Source of the DNA: Actinomycetales bacterium
Lineage (GTDB): Bacteria > Actinomycetota > Actinomycetes > Actinomycetales > Dermatophilaceae
NCBI GenBank assembly: GCA_012729695.1
Contig: JAAYCP010000045.1
Location: forward strand, 1-38,813
Direction of reading: 5' to 3'
Length of the DNA: 38,813 nt
The stretch's first letter is position 1; each line of letters opens with the position of its first letter. Shown here piece by piece: positions 28,188-38,698 of this stretch. The position numbers and the translations under genes were made by a program. The notes under the pieces are model-generated. The model was not told the origin of the DNA and made no database searches. It worked only from the letters and a program-made list of their open reading frames with translations.

Positions 28188-29665
28188 TGCGCGTCGTCAC
28201 CTTCTCGGTTCGAGGATCGGGTATGCGGTGGCCCCGTTTGCGATGCCGCCGCCCTCGCGGCCTCGGCCGTCTTCGTGCCTGGACGGGCCTTCTCGACCCA
28301 GCCGTCGATGTTGCGCTGGACGCCGCGGGCAATCGCCATCTGACCCGGGAGGACGTCCTGGGTCAGGGCCGAGCCGGCCGCCACATACGCACCGTCGGCG
28401 ACCGTCACCGGGGAGACGATGACACTGTCGGAGCCCACGAAGGAGTGCTTGCCGATGGTCGAGTGGTGCTTCTTGACGCCGTCGTAGTTGGCGAAGATCG
28501 TGCCAGCGCCGATATTGGCGCCCTCACCGATCGTCGCGTCGCCGCAGTAGGTCAGGTGCGGCACCTTGGCGCCCTCACCGATATCGGCGTTCTTGGTCTC
28601 GACGAAGCCGCCGATCTTGCCCCGGGCTCCGAGCACCGTGTTCGGCCGCAGGTAGGAGTAGGGACCGACCGTCGCCTCCTCACCGATGACAGCGAGGTTC
28701 GCGACCGCGCGGGTGACGCTGGCACGGTCCTTGACGACGGTGTCGCGCAGCGTGACCTCCGGGCCGATCTCGCAGCCGGCGCCGACCGACGTGGCGCCGA
28801 GCAGCTGGGTCCCGGGGAGGATCGTCGTGTCGCGGCCGATGGTGACGTCGACGTCGATCCACGTCGTGGCGGGGTCGACGATGGTGACACCGGCGCGCAT
28901 GTGGCGCTCGCAGGTGCGCTGGTTGAGGACCCGGCCGAGGGTGGCGAGCTGGACGCGGTCGTTGACGCCCTCGGTCTGCCAGAGGTCGTCGAGCACGTGG
29001 GCCTGGACCGAACGGCCTTCGGCCTTGGCGACCTTCACGACGTCGGTGAGGTACTTCTCACCCTGCGCGTTGTCCGTCGTGACCTTGCCCAGCGCCGAGC
29101 GCAGCAGCGCCGCGTCGAAGACGTAGATGCCCGAGTTGATCTCGGTGATCGCCCGCTCTTCGTCGGTCGCGTCCTTCTCCTCGACGATCGCGGTGACCGA
29201 GCCGTTGTTGTCCCGCACCACGCGGCCGTAGCCGAAGGGCTTGGGCACGCGCGCGGTGACGAGCGTGATGTCGCTGCCGCTCTCGACGTGACGCCGGGTC
29301 ACCTCGACGAGGGTCTCGCCCGTGAGCAGGGGCACGTCACCGGAGGTGACGAGCACGGGTCCCTCGAGGTCCTCGGGAAGAGCGGCCAGTCCGCACTCGA
29401 CCGCGCGGCCGGTGCCCATGATGTCGTCCTGGTCGGCGAACAGGAGATCAGGGTCGAGTGACCGGCAGTGCTCGACGACCCGGTCACGCTGGTGCCGCAC
29501 GACGACCGCGACGAAGGGTGCGCCGGTGCTGCGTGCCGCCCGGATGGCATGCGAGACCAGGGCATGACCGCCGATGGGGTGCAGAACCTTCGGGAGGTCG
29601 GACTTCATACGGGTGCCCTCGCCAGCAGCGAGGATGACGACGGCGGCCGGACGAGTCGCGTTCAC
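28184..29665 (-). CDS. glmU: Bifunctional GlmU (N-acetyltransferase / uridylyltransferase)
   Basis: 493 aa from GTG 29665 with GGGAG upstream. It makes UDP-GlcNAc in two steps: acetylation of glucosamine-1-phosphate and uridylyl transfer. The N-terminal pyrophosphorylase domain has LAAGEGTRMKSDLPKVLH, GDVPLL and EINSGIYVFD. The C-terminal left-handed beta-helix (from about residue 260) shows hexapeptide repeats and the acetyl-CoA site region NANYDG-type, here IFANYDGVKKHHS. The longer frame to 29833 would run through the ptsI terminator and has no similarity. It is the first gene of the glmU-prs pair. Confidence 0.97.
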   Translation of the reverse strand: MNATRPAAVVILAAGEGTRMKSDLPKVLHPIGGHALVSHAIRAARSTGAPFVAVVVRHQRDRVVEHCRSLDPDLLFADQDDIMGTGRAVECGLAALPEDLEGPVLVTSGDVPLLTGETLVEVTRRHVESGSDITLVTARVPKPFGYGRVVRDNNGSVTAIVEEKDATDEERAITEINSGIYVFDAALLRSALGKVTTDNAQGEKYLTDVVKVAKAEGRSVQAHVLDDLWQTEGVNDRVQLATLGRVLNQRTCERHMRAGVTIVDPATTWIDVDVTIGRDTTILPGTQLLGATSVGAGCEIGPEVTLRDTVVKDRASVTRAVANLAVIGEEATVGPYSYLRPNTVLGARGKIGGFVETKNADIGEGAKVPHLTYCGDATIGEGANIGAGTIFANYDGVKKHHSTIGKHSFVGSDSVIVSPVTVADGAYVAAGSALTQDVLPGQMAIARGVQRNIDGWVEKARPGTKTAEAARAAASQTGPPHTRSSNREGDDAQ

Positions 29666-29711
29666 GCAGGATGCTCCCAGGGTGTATGCCGTGCTGACGT
29701 TCGCCACTCTA

Positions 29712-29747
29712 CTCCGGACGGAACGTCGGCCCGGATCCGCCGGAGTG
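29712..29747 (-). terminator. Hairpin terminator after ptsI
   Basis: ACTCCGG (29712-29718) pairs with CCGGAGT (29741-29747) and, after one bulged base, CGGA with TCCG (29720-29723, 29737-29740). It lies 4 bp past the ptsI stop and marks the end of the fructose operon. Confidence 0.65.
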
Positions 29748-29750
29748 CGG

Positions 29751-31433
29751 CTAGAGGATGTCGACGAGTTCCCGGTTGGCCTCCTCGCGGACGGCGTCGA
29801 GGGCGTCCCGAGCGGTCCGCGCAGCACGGGCAACCGCCGCCAGACGCTGACACTCGGGGTAGGAGTGCATCGAGAGGGCGAGCCGCACGACGGGCACCTT
29901 GGCCGGTGCCATCGAGAGGGACGTCACACCGAGACCGGCCAGCACGAGCGCGAGGAGCGGGTCGCCACCGGCCTCACCACAGACACCCATGGGCCTGCCG
30001 GTGCGGGCCGCACCCAGGCACGCGGCGGCAATGACGTCGAGGACGGCCGGCTGCCACGGATCGAGCAGGTCGGCCAGCTCGCCCTGCATCCGGTCGGCCG
30101 CCATCGTGTACTGCCCCAGGTCGTTGGTCCCGAGCGAGCCGAACTCGACCTCGGCGAGGATGTGCTCGGACCGCAGCGCGGCCGCGGGGACCTCGATCAT
30201 GACGCCGGCCTTGGGCAGCCCGTTCTCCTTCACGCGCCGGTTGAACCAGGCAGCCTCCTCCGCCGTGGCGACCATCGGAGCCATGACCCGCACGTCGGCC
30301 CCGGTCTCCCTCGCGACGACGGCGAGTGCCTCGAGCTGGCTGTCGAGCAGCTCCGGCCGCTCCGCGGACAGGCGCAGTCCCCTCCGCCCGAGGGCAGGGT
30401 TCTCCTCCGGACCGAGGTCGGCGAACTTCAGCGGCTTGTCGGCCCCGGCGTCGAGAGTCCGCACCACGACCCGGCGCTCGCCGAACGGCTCGATGACCTG
30501 GCGGTAGATGTCCGCCTGCTCCTCGACCGTCGGGGCCCGGTCCGCGGAGAGGAAGACGAACTCGGTGCGGAACAGCCCGACACCCTCAACGTCCTGTGCG
30601 GCAGCCGCGACAGCGTCCTCGGGCCCGCCGATGTTGGCGAGCAGCGCCACGGCGTGGGCGTCCCGGGTCGATCCCGCGCCCGACAGTCCGGCGATCGCAC
30701 GCGTCCGCTTTTTGCGCTTCTCCTCCTGCGCCGCGACGTATGCGGGGCTCGGGTTGATCATGACCTCACCGGTGTCGCCGTCGAGGGCGACGAGGGTCCC
30801 GGGGGCGATCTCCGTCGCGGCCTTGACCTGGACGACGGCGGGGATGCCCATCTGGGCGGCGAGGATCGCCGTGTGGCTGGTCCGCCCCCCGGCGCTGGTG
30901 ATGATGCCGATGACCTTGTGGCGGTCGAGGGTTGCCGTCTCCGCCGGCGCGAGGTCTTCGGCGACGACGACGGACGGCTCGACCATCTCCGGCACACCGG
31001 GAATCGGCACGCCGAGAACCGCGGCGACAGCGCGGGACCCGACATCCCGAAGGTCCGTGACCCGCTCGGCAAAGAGACCCCCGAGCGCCTGGAACTGCGC
31101 GGCGAACTCCTCCACGGCTCCCGTGATGGCGTTCGCCGGTCCCGTTCCGGCGTGGACGAGCTTGCCGGCGGACTTCACCAGCCCCTTGTCGCGGGCGATG
31201 AGGGCGGTGGCCTTGAGGATCTGCTGACCGGTCTCGTCAGCCCTCGCTGCCCGCTCCTCCAGGTCGGCAGCGACCTGTGCGAGCGCACCACGGATCTGCT
31301 CGATGGCAGCCTCCGGATCCGCCGCGGCAGGCTCGGCCGCCGGCGCCCGGACGGCAGGTGCGACCTGGACCACCGGGCCCGAAGCGGTCCCAGGGCTGAC
31401 CCCGATCCCGTGGCGCGTCTCGAGCTCCGACAT
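29751..31433 (-). CDS. ptsI: Phosphoenolpyruvate-protein phosphotransferase (PTS enzyme I)
   Basis: 560 aa. It autophosphorylates from phosphoenolpyruvate and passes the phosphate to HPr. The phospho-His is His187 in GGRTSHTAILA. The PEP-binding barrel has GLFRTEFVFL, GVMIEVPAAAL, GSLGTNDLGQYTMA and the GVCGEAGGDP motif with the catalytic Cys near residue 480. The N-terminal HPr-binding helical domain is present. The ATG at 31433 lies 5 bp after the ptsH stop, with GCGGAG within the ptsH end. Last gene of the fru operon; as a general PTS component it may serve other sugars too. Confidence 0.97.
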   Translation of the reverse strand: MSELETRHGIGVSPGTASGPVVQVAPAVRAPAAEPAAADPEAAIEQIRGALAQVAADLEERAARADETGQQILKATALIARDKGLVKSAGKLVHAGTGPANAITGAVEEFAAQFQALGGLFAERVTDLRDVGSRAVAAVLGVPIPGVPEMVEPSVVVAEDLAPAETATLDRHKVIGIITSAGGRTSHTAILAAQMGIPAVVQVKAATEIAPGTLVALDGDTGEVMINPSPAYVAAQEEKRKKRTRAIAGLSGAGSTRDAHAVALLANIGGPEDAVAAAAQDVEGVGLFRTEFVFLSADRAPTVEEQADIYRQVIEPFGERRVVVRTLDAGADKPLKFADLGPEENPALGRRGLRLSAERPELLDSQLEALAVVARETGADVRVMAPMVATAEEAAWFNRRVKENGLPKAGVMIEVPAAALRSEHILAEVEFGSLGTNDLGQYTMAADRMQGELADLLDPWQPAVLDVIAAACLGAARTGRPMGVCGEAGGDPLLALVLAGLGVTSLSMAPAKVPVVRLALSMHSYPECQRLAAVARAARTARDALDAVREEANRELVDIL

Positions 31434-31438
31434 GGCGT

Positions 31439-31708
31439 CTACTCCGCGTCGAGGTCGCGGGAGAGGAGCTCGACGAGACCGTCGAGCACGGCGTCGGCGT
31501 TCTCCCCCTCTGCGGAGAGGACGACCTCCTCACCGTGCTTGGCGCCCAGCGCCATGACGCCGAGGATGCTCGTGGCGTCGACCGGGTCCTCGCCGGGACG
31601 GCCGATCTCGATGTCCAGGCCGCTCTCCGACGCCTGCTCGACGAAGAGGGCAGCGGGACGGGCGTGCAGTCCGACGGACGAGGCGATGGTGACGGTGCGG
31701 GTAGCCAT
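31439..31708 (-). CDS. ptsH: Phosphocarrier protein HPr
   Basis: 89 aa, standard HPr length. His15 in GLHARPA is the phosphorylation site; Ser47 in DATSILGVMALGA corresponds to the regulatory serine of low-GC Gram-positives, although HPr kinase is usually absent from actinobacteria, so its use here is doubtful. It sits between fruA and ptsI. A 92-bp spacer rich in T and G with repeated TGTGGCTG-like words separates it from the fruA stop. The frame is open further upstream, but only the part from ATG 31708 resembles HPr. HPr hands phosphate from EI to the IIA domain of FruA. Confidence 0.97.
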   Translation of the reverse strand: MATRTVTIASSVGLHARPAALFVEQASESGLDIEIGRPGEDPVDATSILGVMALGAKHGEEVVLSAEGENADAVLDGLVELLSRDLDAE

Positions 31709-31800
31709 GGTGTGGTGCTCCTTTGCTGTGGCTGCTGTTTCGTGGCTGTGGTGCCTGTGGCTGGTGCTGCCTTGTAGCTCTGGTCCGGTATCTGAAGAGG

Positions 31801-34005
31801 CTATGCGCCCACCACCACCTCTGCCCGGCTGTGGTCGCGCGACTTCAGTGCCACGACGACGCCGGCCATGACGACGACGCCCACGGCAAGCGCGAGGAGG
31901 AAGAGCAGGAAGTTGCCGATGAGGGGCAGCATCCAGATGCCGCCGTGCGGCGCGCGCAGCGTCGCCCCGAACGCCATCGCGAGCCCGCCCGTGATGGCCG
32001 AGCCGACGACGGACGACGCGATGATGCGGGCCGGGTCGGCCGCGGCGAACGGGATCGCACCCTCCGAGATGAAGGACGCGCCGAGCAGCCATGCCGCCTT
32101 GCCGTTCTCACGCTCGGGCTCTGAGAAGAGACGCGGCCGCACCGACGTGGCGAGCGCCATGGCGAGCGGCGCAACCATCCCGGCGGCCATGACCGCCGCC
32201 ATGATCTTCAGCTGAGGCGCATCCGCAGCCGTCCCGGCCGCTGAGAGGCCCGCCGTCGCGAAGAAGTAGGCGGTCTTGTTGACCGGCCCGCCGAGGTCGA
32301 AGCCCATCATCGCGCCGAGGACGAGACCCAGGACCAGGGCGCTGCCGCCCGACATGCTCTCGAGCCAGTCGTTCATCGCCGACATGACGGCGGCGATGGG
32401 TCGGCCCAGGAGGGTGATGAAGAGGCCCGCGGTGATGAGCGTCGACAGGAGCGGGATGACGACGACGGGCATCACGCCGCGGACACCCTTGGGGACGTTC
32501 CAGCCTGAGATCCACCGGGCGACGAGGCCGCCGATGATGCCGGTGGCGAGACCACCGAGGAAGCCGGCGTCCATCGACACCGCGATCGCTCCGCCCGTGA
32601 CACCGGGCACCAGACCCGGTCGGTCCGCGATCGCGAAGGCGATGAACCCGGAGAGGATCGGCACCAGGAAGCCGAAGGCGGCGCCGCCGATGACGAACAT
32701 CAGGGCGGCCCACGAGGTCGCGGAGATCGGGTCGAAGTTCTGGGCGATGTTGTAGGTGTCATCGCTCGTGAGGTTGAACTTGGTGATCTCCACCGCCCCG
32801 CTCTCCCCGATCGCCAGCTGGGCGACGAGGAAGGAGAGGGCGATGAGGATGCCTCCGGCGGCGACGAAGGGGATCATGTAGGACACGCCGGTCATCAGCC
32901 ACTGGCGCACCTTGGTCGCCCTGCTGGCTCCGTCGTCGACCTTGCTCGTGAGGCCGCCCGCTCCACCCGAGCCGCTGCCGGAGGCGTCCGCGGCTGCGAC
33001 CTGGACGACCGGCACCGAACCGGGCTCAGCGGCATGCTTGGCGGCCGCCTCCTCGGCCTGCCGGATGAGCTGCGGGCCGTCACTGATGGCCTTCTTCACG
33101 CCCACGTCGATGACCGGCTTGCCGGCGAAGCGTCCGAGGTCCTTCACGGGCAGCTCATGGGCGAAGACCACGGCATCGGCGTCGGCGATCTGCTCGGCGC
33201 TGAGCGGTGTCGAGCCGGCTGAGCCCTGGGTCTCGACGAGGATCTCGTGCCCTGCCTCACGGGCCGCGCCCTCGAGCGCCTCGGCCGCCATGTAGGTGTG
33301 GGCGATCCCGGTCGGGCAGGACGTCACCCCGATGAGCTTGAGTCGACGGCCGCCCGTACCGCTGCCCGAGGTCGCGCTAGCGACCTGCTCGGTGGGGGCA
33401 GGTGCCGATGCTGCCGGGGAGGACGTCCCCTCAGACGCTGCCGATGAAGACGTCACGCCGGATGCTGCTCCTGAAGCCGTCGGCTGGGGCGATGCTGCTG
33501 CGGCTGCTGCCCCGGCCGCGGCTACCTCGGGAGCCGCCGGAGCCTGCGCGGGTGGCGCGTCCAGCGCCACCTCGGCGGAGACGATGTCGACGACCTCTGC
33601 CTCACTGGTGGCGTCGGCGAGCGCCTGCTTGAACTCCTTCTTCATCAGCGCGCGGGCGAGCTTGGGGAGCATCTGCATGTGCGCATCCCCGCCGTCAGCA
33701 GGGGCGGCGATGAGGAAGATCAACCTCGCCGGACCGTCCTTGGCGCCCCACTCGATGCCGTCCGCGGAGCGCCCGAAGACGAGCGACGGCTCGGTGATTG
33801 CGGCGCTGCGGGCATGGGGGATGCCGATCCCGCCCGGAAGGCCCGTTGCCGTCTTCTCCTCACGGGCGCGCACGTCCGCGAGGAAGGCCTCGAGATCGGT
33901 GCATCGCCCGGTCTCGACGAGCCGTTCGGCCAGCAACCGGCTGGCCTCGTGACGGTCAGGAGCATCCAGATCGAGGATCACCTGCCGGTCGGTGATGAGT
34001 GCCAT
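31801..34005 (-). CDS. fruA: PTS fructose transporter, fused IIA-IIB-IIC
   Basis: 734 aa. It imports fructose and releases it as fructose-1-phosphate. Domain order: IIA (1-145) with phospho-His64 in GIGIPHARS; an Ala/Ser/Pro-rich linker (about 150-218); IIB (about 221-320) with phospho-Cys230 in LIGVTSCPTGIAHTYMA; a second Gly/Ser linker; and the membrane IIC domain (about 370-725) with many helices and the motif FDLGGPVNKTAY. AAAGGAACAGGAA precedes the ATG at 34005. The 62-bp gap to fruK is free of features. Fructose specificity rests on the IIB and IIC sequences plus the fruK neighbour. Confidence 0.96.
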   Translation of the reverse strand: MALITDRQVILDLDAPDRHEASRLLAERLVETGRCTDLEAFLADVRAREEKTATGLPGGIGIPHARSAAITEPSLVFGRSADGIEWGAKDGPARLIFLIAAPADGGDAHMQMLPKLARALMKKEFKQALADATSEAEVVDIVSAEVALDAPPAQAPAAPEVAAAGAAAAAASPQPTASGAASGVTSSSAASEGTSSPAASAPAPTEQVASATSGSGTGGRRLKLIGVTSCPTGIAHTYMAAEALEGAAREAGHEILVETQGSAGSTPLSAEQIADADAVVFAHELPVKDLGRFAGKPVIDVGVKKAISDGPQLIRQAEEAAAKHAAEPGSVPVVQVAAADASGSGSGGAGGLTSKVDDGASRATKVRQWLMTGVSYMIPFVAAGGILIALSFLVAQLAIGESGAVEITKFNLTSDDTYNIAQNFDPISATSWAALMFVIGGAAFGFLVPILSGFIAFAIADRPGLVPGVTGGAIAVSMDAGFLGGLATGIIGGLVARWISGWNVPKGVRGVMPVVVIPLLSTLITAGLFITLLGRPIAAVMSAMNDWLESMSGGSALVLGLVLGAMMGFDLGGPVNKTAYFFATAGLSAAGTAADAPQLKIMAAVMAAGMVAPLAMALATSVRPRLFSEPERENGKAAWLLGASFISEGAIPFAAADPARIIASSVVGSAITGGLAMAFGATLRAPHGGIWMLPLIGNFLLFLLALAVGVVVMAGVVVALKSRDHSRAEVVVGA

Positions 34006-34067
34006 GGGTTCCTGTTCCTTTCAGAGGGTGCGCCTGAGGTGAGCGCGTGATGAGCGACTCGGTTCCG

Positions 34068-35011
34068 TCACCGTTGGAGTACCCAGTTGCGATCGACTGA
34101 GTCACTCACGGTGACAGGGATTCCGGCAACGTCTGCCGGACTGGGGACACGACTGCCCGGGAGGGTCACGGCGGCCGCGCCCCAGGCGACGCCGATCGCG
34201 AGTGCCTCGCCAGGAGACTTCCCGAGGGAGAGTCCGTGCAGCAGGCCGGCAAGCATGCAGTCACCGGCACCGACGGTCGAGATCGGGTTGTCGATGGTGG
34301 CGCTCGCGTGGACCACCGTCTCGGATGTCACGACGACCGCGCCGTCGCCTCCGAGGCTGACCGCGACGGTGCTGATCCCGCTGTCGTTGAGCCTGCGAGC
34401 AGCGTCGACGACAGCGCCGAGGGTGTCGAGCCGCTCGCCGACCACCTCCTCGAGCTCCTCGTGGTTCGGCTTGATGAGGTCCGGCCGGGCCCGCACGGCG
34501 TGCACCATCGGCTCACCGGACGAGTCGATGGCGACCCGCAGCCCGGCCGCGTGGGCGGACTCGGTGAGCGTCGCATACAGATCGGGTGACGCGCCCGGCG
34601 GCAGGCTGCCGCAGCCCACCACCCAGCTGCCCGGGGAGCTGGCGTCGAAGGTGGTGGCTAGCAGGTGGGCGACGGTCTCCTCATCCAGCTCCGGGCCTGG
34701 CTCGTTGAGCTTCGTGGTCGTGCCGTCCGGCTCCAGGACGCTGATGTTCATCCGCAGGGCACCCTCGACGGCGGTCGTCACGGCGGTCACGCCGGCTGCG
34801 CGGAGCAGCTCCTCCATCATCCGGCCCTCGGCCCCACCGCTCGGCAGCACCGCGATCGTGTCGGCCCCTTGCGCCGCGAGGACGCGACTGACGTTGACGC
34901 CCTTGCCGCCCGGGTCGACCCGGCTCGAGGTTGCCCGGATCACCTCGCCGCGGCGCAGCTGCGGGATGGTGATGGCCCGATCGAGGCTGGGATTGGGGGT
35001 GAAGGTGACGA

Positions 35012-35015
<4 letters not shown>
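34068..35015 (-). CDS. fruK: 1-phosphofructokinase
   Basis: 315 aa. PfkB-family kinase that converts fructose-1-phosphate to fructose-1,6-bisphosphate. The N-terminal MIVTFTPNPSLDRAI is diagnostic of the FruK/LacC branch. PGGKGVNVSRVLA is PfkB signature 1 and ISTVGAGDCMLAGLL signature 2, with the catalytic Asp. The position between the DeoR regulator and fruA settles fructose over tagatose. The start overlaps the fruR stop as ATGA, so regulator and kinase are coupled. Confidence 0.97.
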
Positions 35016-37438
<2,423 letters not shown>

Positions 37439-37459
37439 CGCCGACTACCCTTGGGGGCT

Positions 37460-37478
37460 GAGCCCGGCGTTCGGGCTC
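37460..37478 (+). terminator. Hairpin between gdhA and the tRNA
   Basis: GAGCCCG (37460-37466) and CGGGCTC (37472-37478), 7 bp with a 5-nt loop, 22 bp after the gdhA stop and only 2 bp before the tRNA. A terminator, or a processing signal if the tRNA is co-transcribed with gdhA. Confidence 0.55.
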
Positions 37479-37480
37479 GT

Positions 37481-37559
37481 TCCCCGGTTGGTCTGCTGGT
37501 AGGGCCCGCCTGACTTTGAATCAGGATTAGCGACGTAGGTTCGATTCCTACCCGGGGAG
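37481..37559 (+). tRNA. tRNA with UUG anticodon (nominal tRNA-Gln), unusual core
   Basis: Acceptor TCCCCGG/CCGGGGA (37481-37487, 37552-37558), D stem GGTC/GGCC, anticodon stem CCTGA/TCAGG around loop CTTTGAA (anticodon UUG), T arm GTAGG-TTCGATT-CCTAC, discriminator G as expected for Gln. CCA is not encoded (CCG follows). Oddities: two bases rather than one between D stem and anticodon stem, and a 9-nt variable region, giving a 79-nt body. All four stems pair perfectly apart from one G-T, so it does not look decayed. Confidence 0.8.
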
Positions 37560-37651
37560 CCGGAGATCTGCGAGCCCGCGAGCCGTTCTCCTGCGACCCG
37601 GGGAGGAAGCCGCGGCGGCTACCCGGGGAGCACCCACCACCCAGGATTGGC

Positions 37652-37689
37652 GTGTGCCGTTCGCGGCGCATGTCCCGCGCACGGCACAC
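37652..37689. repeat. Long hairpin upstream of the second TetR gene
   Basis: GTGTGCCGT/ACGGCACAC plus CGCGG/CCGCG, separated by one T-C mismatch: 14 pairs with an 8-nt loop. Right-arm sequence recurs at 37734-37749. It could be a terminator for the tRNA or a regulator site. Confidence 0.7.
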
Positions 37690-37749
37690 CCAGCAACGTC
37701 GGCGCCCGAACATCGTGCAACCCGCGTGCAATATCCCGCGCACGGCACA
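37673..37749. repeat. 16-bp direct repeat before the TetR start
   Basis: TCCCGCGCACGGCACA occurs at 37673-37688 and 37734-37749. The second copy lies 38 bp upstream of the assigned TetR start, a position suited to autoregulation. Confidence 0.75.
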
Positions 37750-37787
37750 GGCGCCCGCTTTGGACGAGCCGAGGTCGGTGACCAGCC

Positions 37788-38462
37788 GTGGGGCATGATG
37801 GAGATGTGGCCCAATCCCCCGTCGAGACCAAGGCAGCCGTCGCCCGCGCGCGCATGACCGGCAAGCAGCGGCGCGAGCAGCTGGTCGACGTCGGCCGCAA
37901 GCTCTTCGCCGCGAAGGGCTTCGAGGGGACCTCGGTCGAGGAGATCGCAGCGGCCGCTGGGGTCTCCAAGCCGGTGATCTACGAGCACTTCGGCGGCAAG
38001 GAGGGGCTGTATGCGGTGGTCGTCGACCGCGAGATCGACGCCCTCCTCTCGGCCATCACCGCGACGCTGACGTCGAACGGAACGTCCCGCCAGATCATCG
38101 AGCGCGCGGCGCTTGCACTTCTCGACTACATCGAGGGATCGACCGACGGCTTCCGGATCCTCGTGCGCGACTCGCCGCCCGGGCAGTCGACGGGGACCTT
38201 CGCCTCACTGATGTCGGATGTGGCCAGCCAGGTCGAGTACATCCTCGTCGCGGCGTTCAAGCGCCACCGCCTCGACCCCAAGGCCGCGCCGATGTACGCC
38301 CAGATGCTCGTCGGCATGATCGCCATGACGGGTCAGTGGTGGCTCGACTCGCGCAAGTTCAAGAAGCACGAGGTCGCCGCCCACGTCGTCAACCTGGCCT
38401 GGAACGGACTCACGGAGCTGGAGCGTCGCCCTACCCTCGAGCTCGACGACCCGGCGCACTGA
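37788..38462 (+). CDS. TetR/AcrR-family transcriptional regulator
   Basis: 224 aa from GTG 37788; GTG 37806 and ATG 37854 are in frame and none has a clear ribosome site. The DNA-binding domain begins at MTGKQRREQLVDVGRKLFAAKGFEGTS-type sequence; its helix-turn-helix is EEIAAAAGVSKPVIYEHFGGKEGLY. The C-terminal domain contains a Trp pair (GQWWLDSRK) that may line a hydrophobic ligand pocket. Mycobacteria carry a TetR gene (Rv1019) next to glmU, but here glmU is 8 kb away, so orthology is unproven. Hairpin and direct repeats in the 226 bp upstream are candidate operators. It converges with the partial methyltransferase gene. Confidence 0.88.
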   Translation: MGHDGDVAQSPVETKAAVARARMTGKQRREQLVDVGRKLFAAKGFEGTSVEEIAAAAGVSKPVIYEHFGGKEGLYAVVVDREIDALLSAITATLTSNGTSRQIIERAALALLDYIEGSTDGFRILVRDSPPGQSTGTFASLMSDVASQVEYILVAAFKRHRLDPKAAPMYAQMLVGMIAMTGQWWLDSRKFKKHEVAAHVVNLAWNGLTELERRPTLELDDPAH

Positions 38463-38516
38463 GCCCGCGCGGACGCGCCGGGCGCGCCCACCGCATACGC
38501 GAAGCCGCCGCGGGGC

Positions 38517-38638
38517 GTACCAGAACCTTCCTATTGTCACGTTCTGGTACGGCGGAGGGTGTACCAGAACGTTCCTATTGTCACGTTCTGGTACGGCGGA
38601 GGGTGTACCAGAACGTTCCTATTGTCACGTTCTGGTAC
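38517..38638. repeat. Three tandem 44-bp units, each a perfect hairpin
   Basis: GTACCAGAAC and its complement GTTCTGGTAC bracket a 14-nt spacer at 38517-38550, 38561-38594 and 38605-38638. The spacer reads (C/G)TTCCTATTGTCAC. In copies 2 and 3 the stem extends to 12 bp with loop TCCTATTGTC. The 10-bp linker GGCGGAGGGT is identical between copies. The period of 44 is not a multiple of three, so the array is not coding. It sits between two converging genes. Confidence 0.95.
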
Positions 38639-38698
38639 GGCGGCGGGCGGGAGCGGGGCGGAGTTCCGAGCGCGATGCTCTAACAAACAGGTCGCGGC

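Noticed and set aside
38517-38638. CRISPR array
   Set aside because: Units are directly tandem with an identical 10-bp linker rather than unique spacers, there are only three, and no cas genes are nearby.
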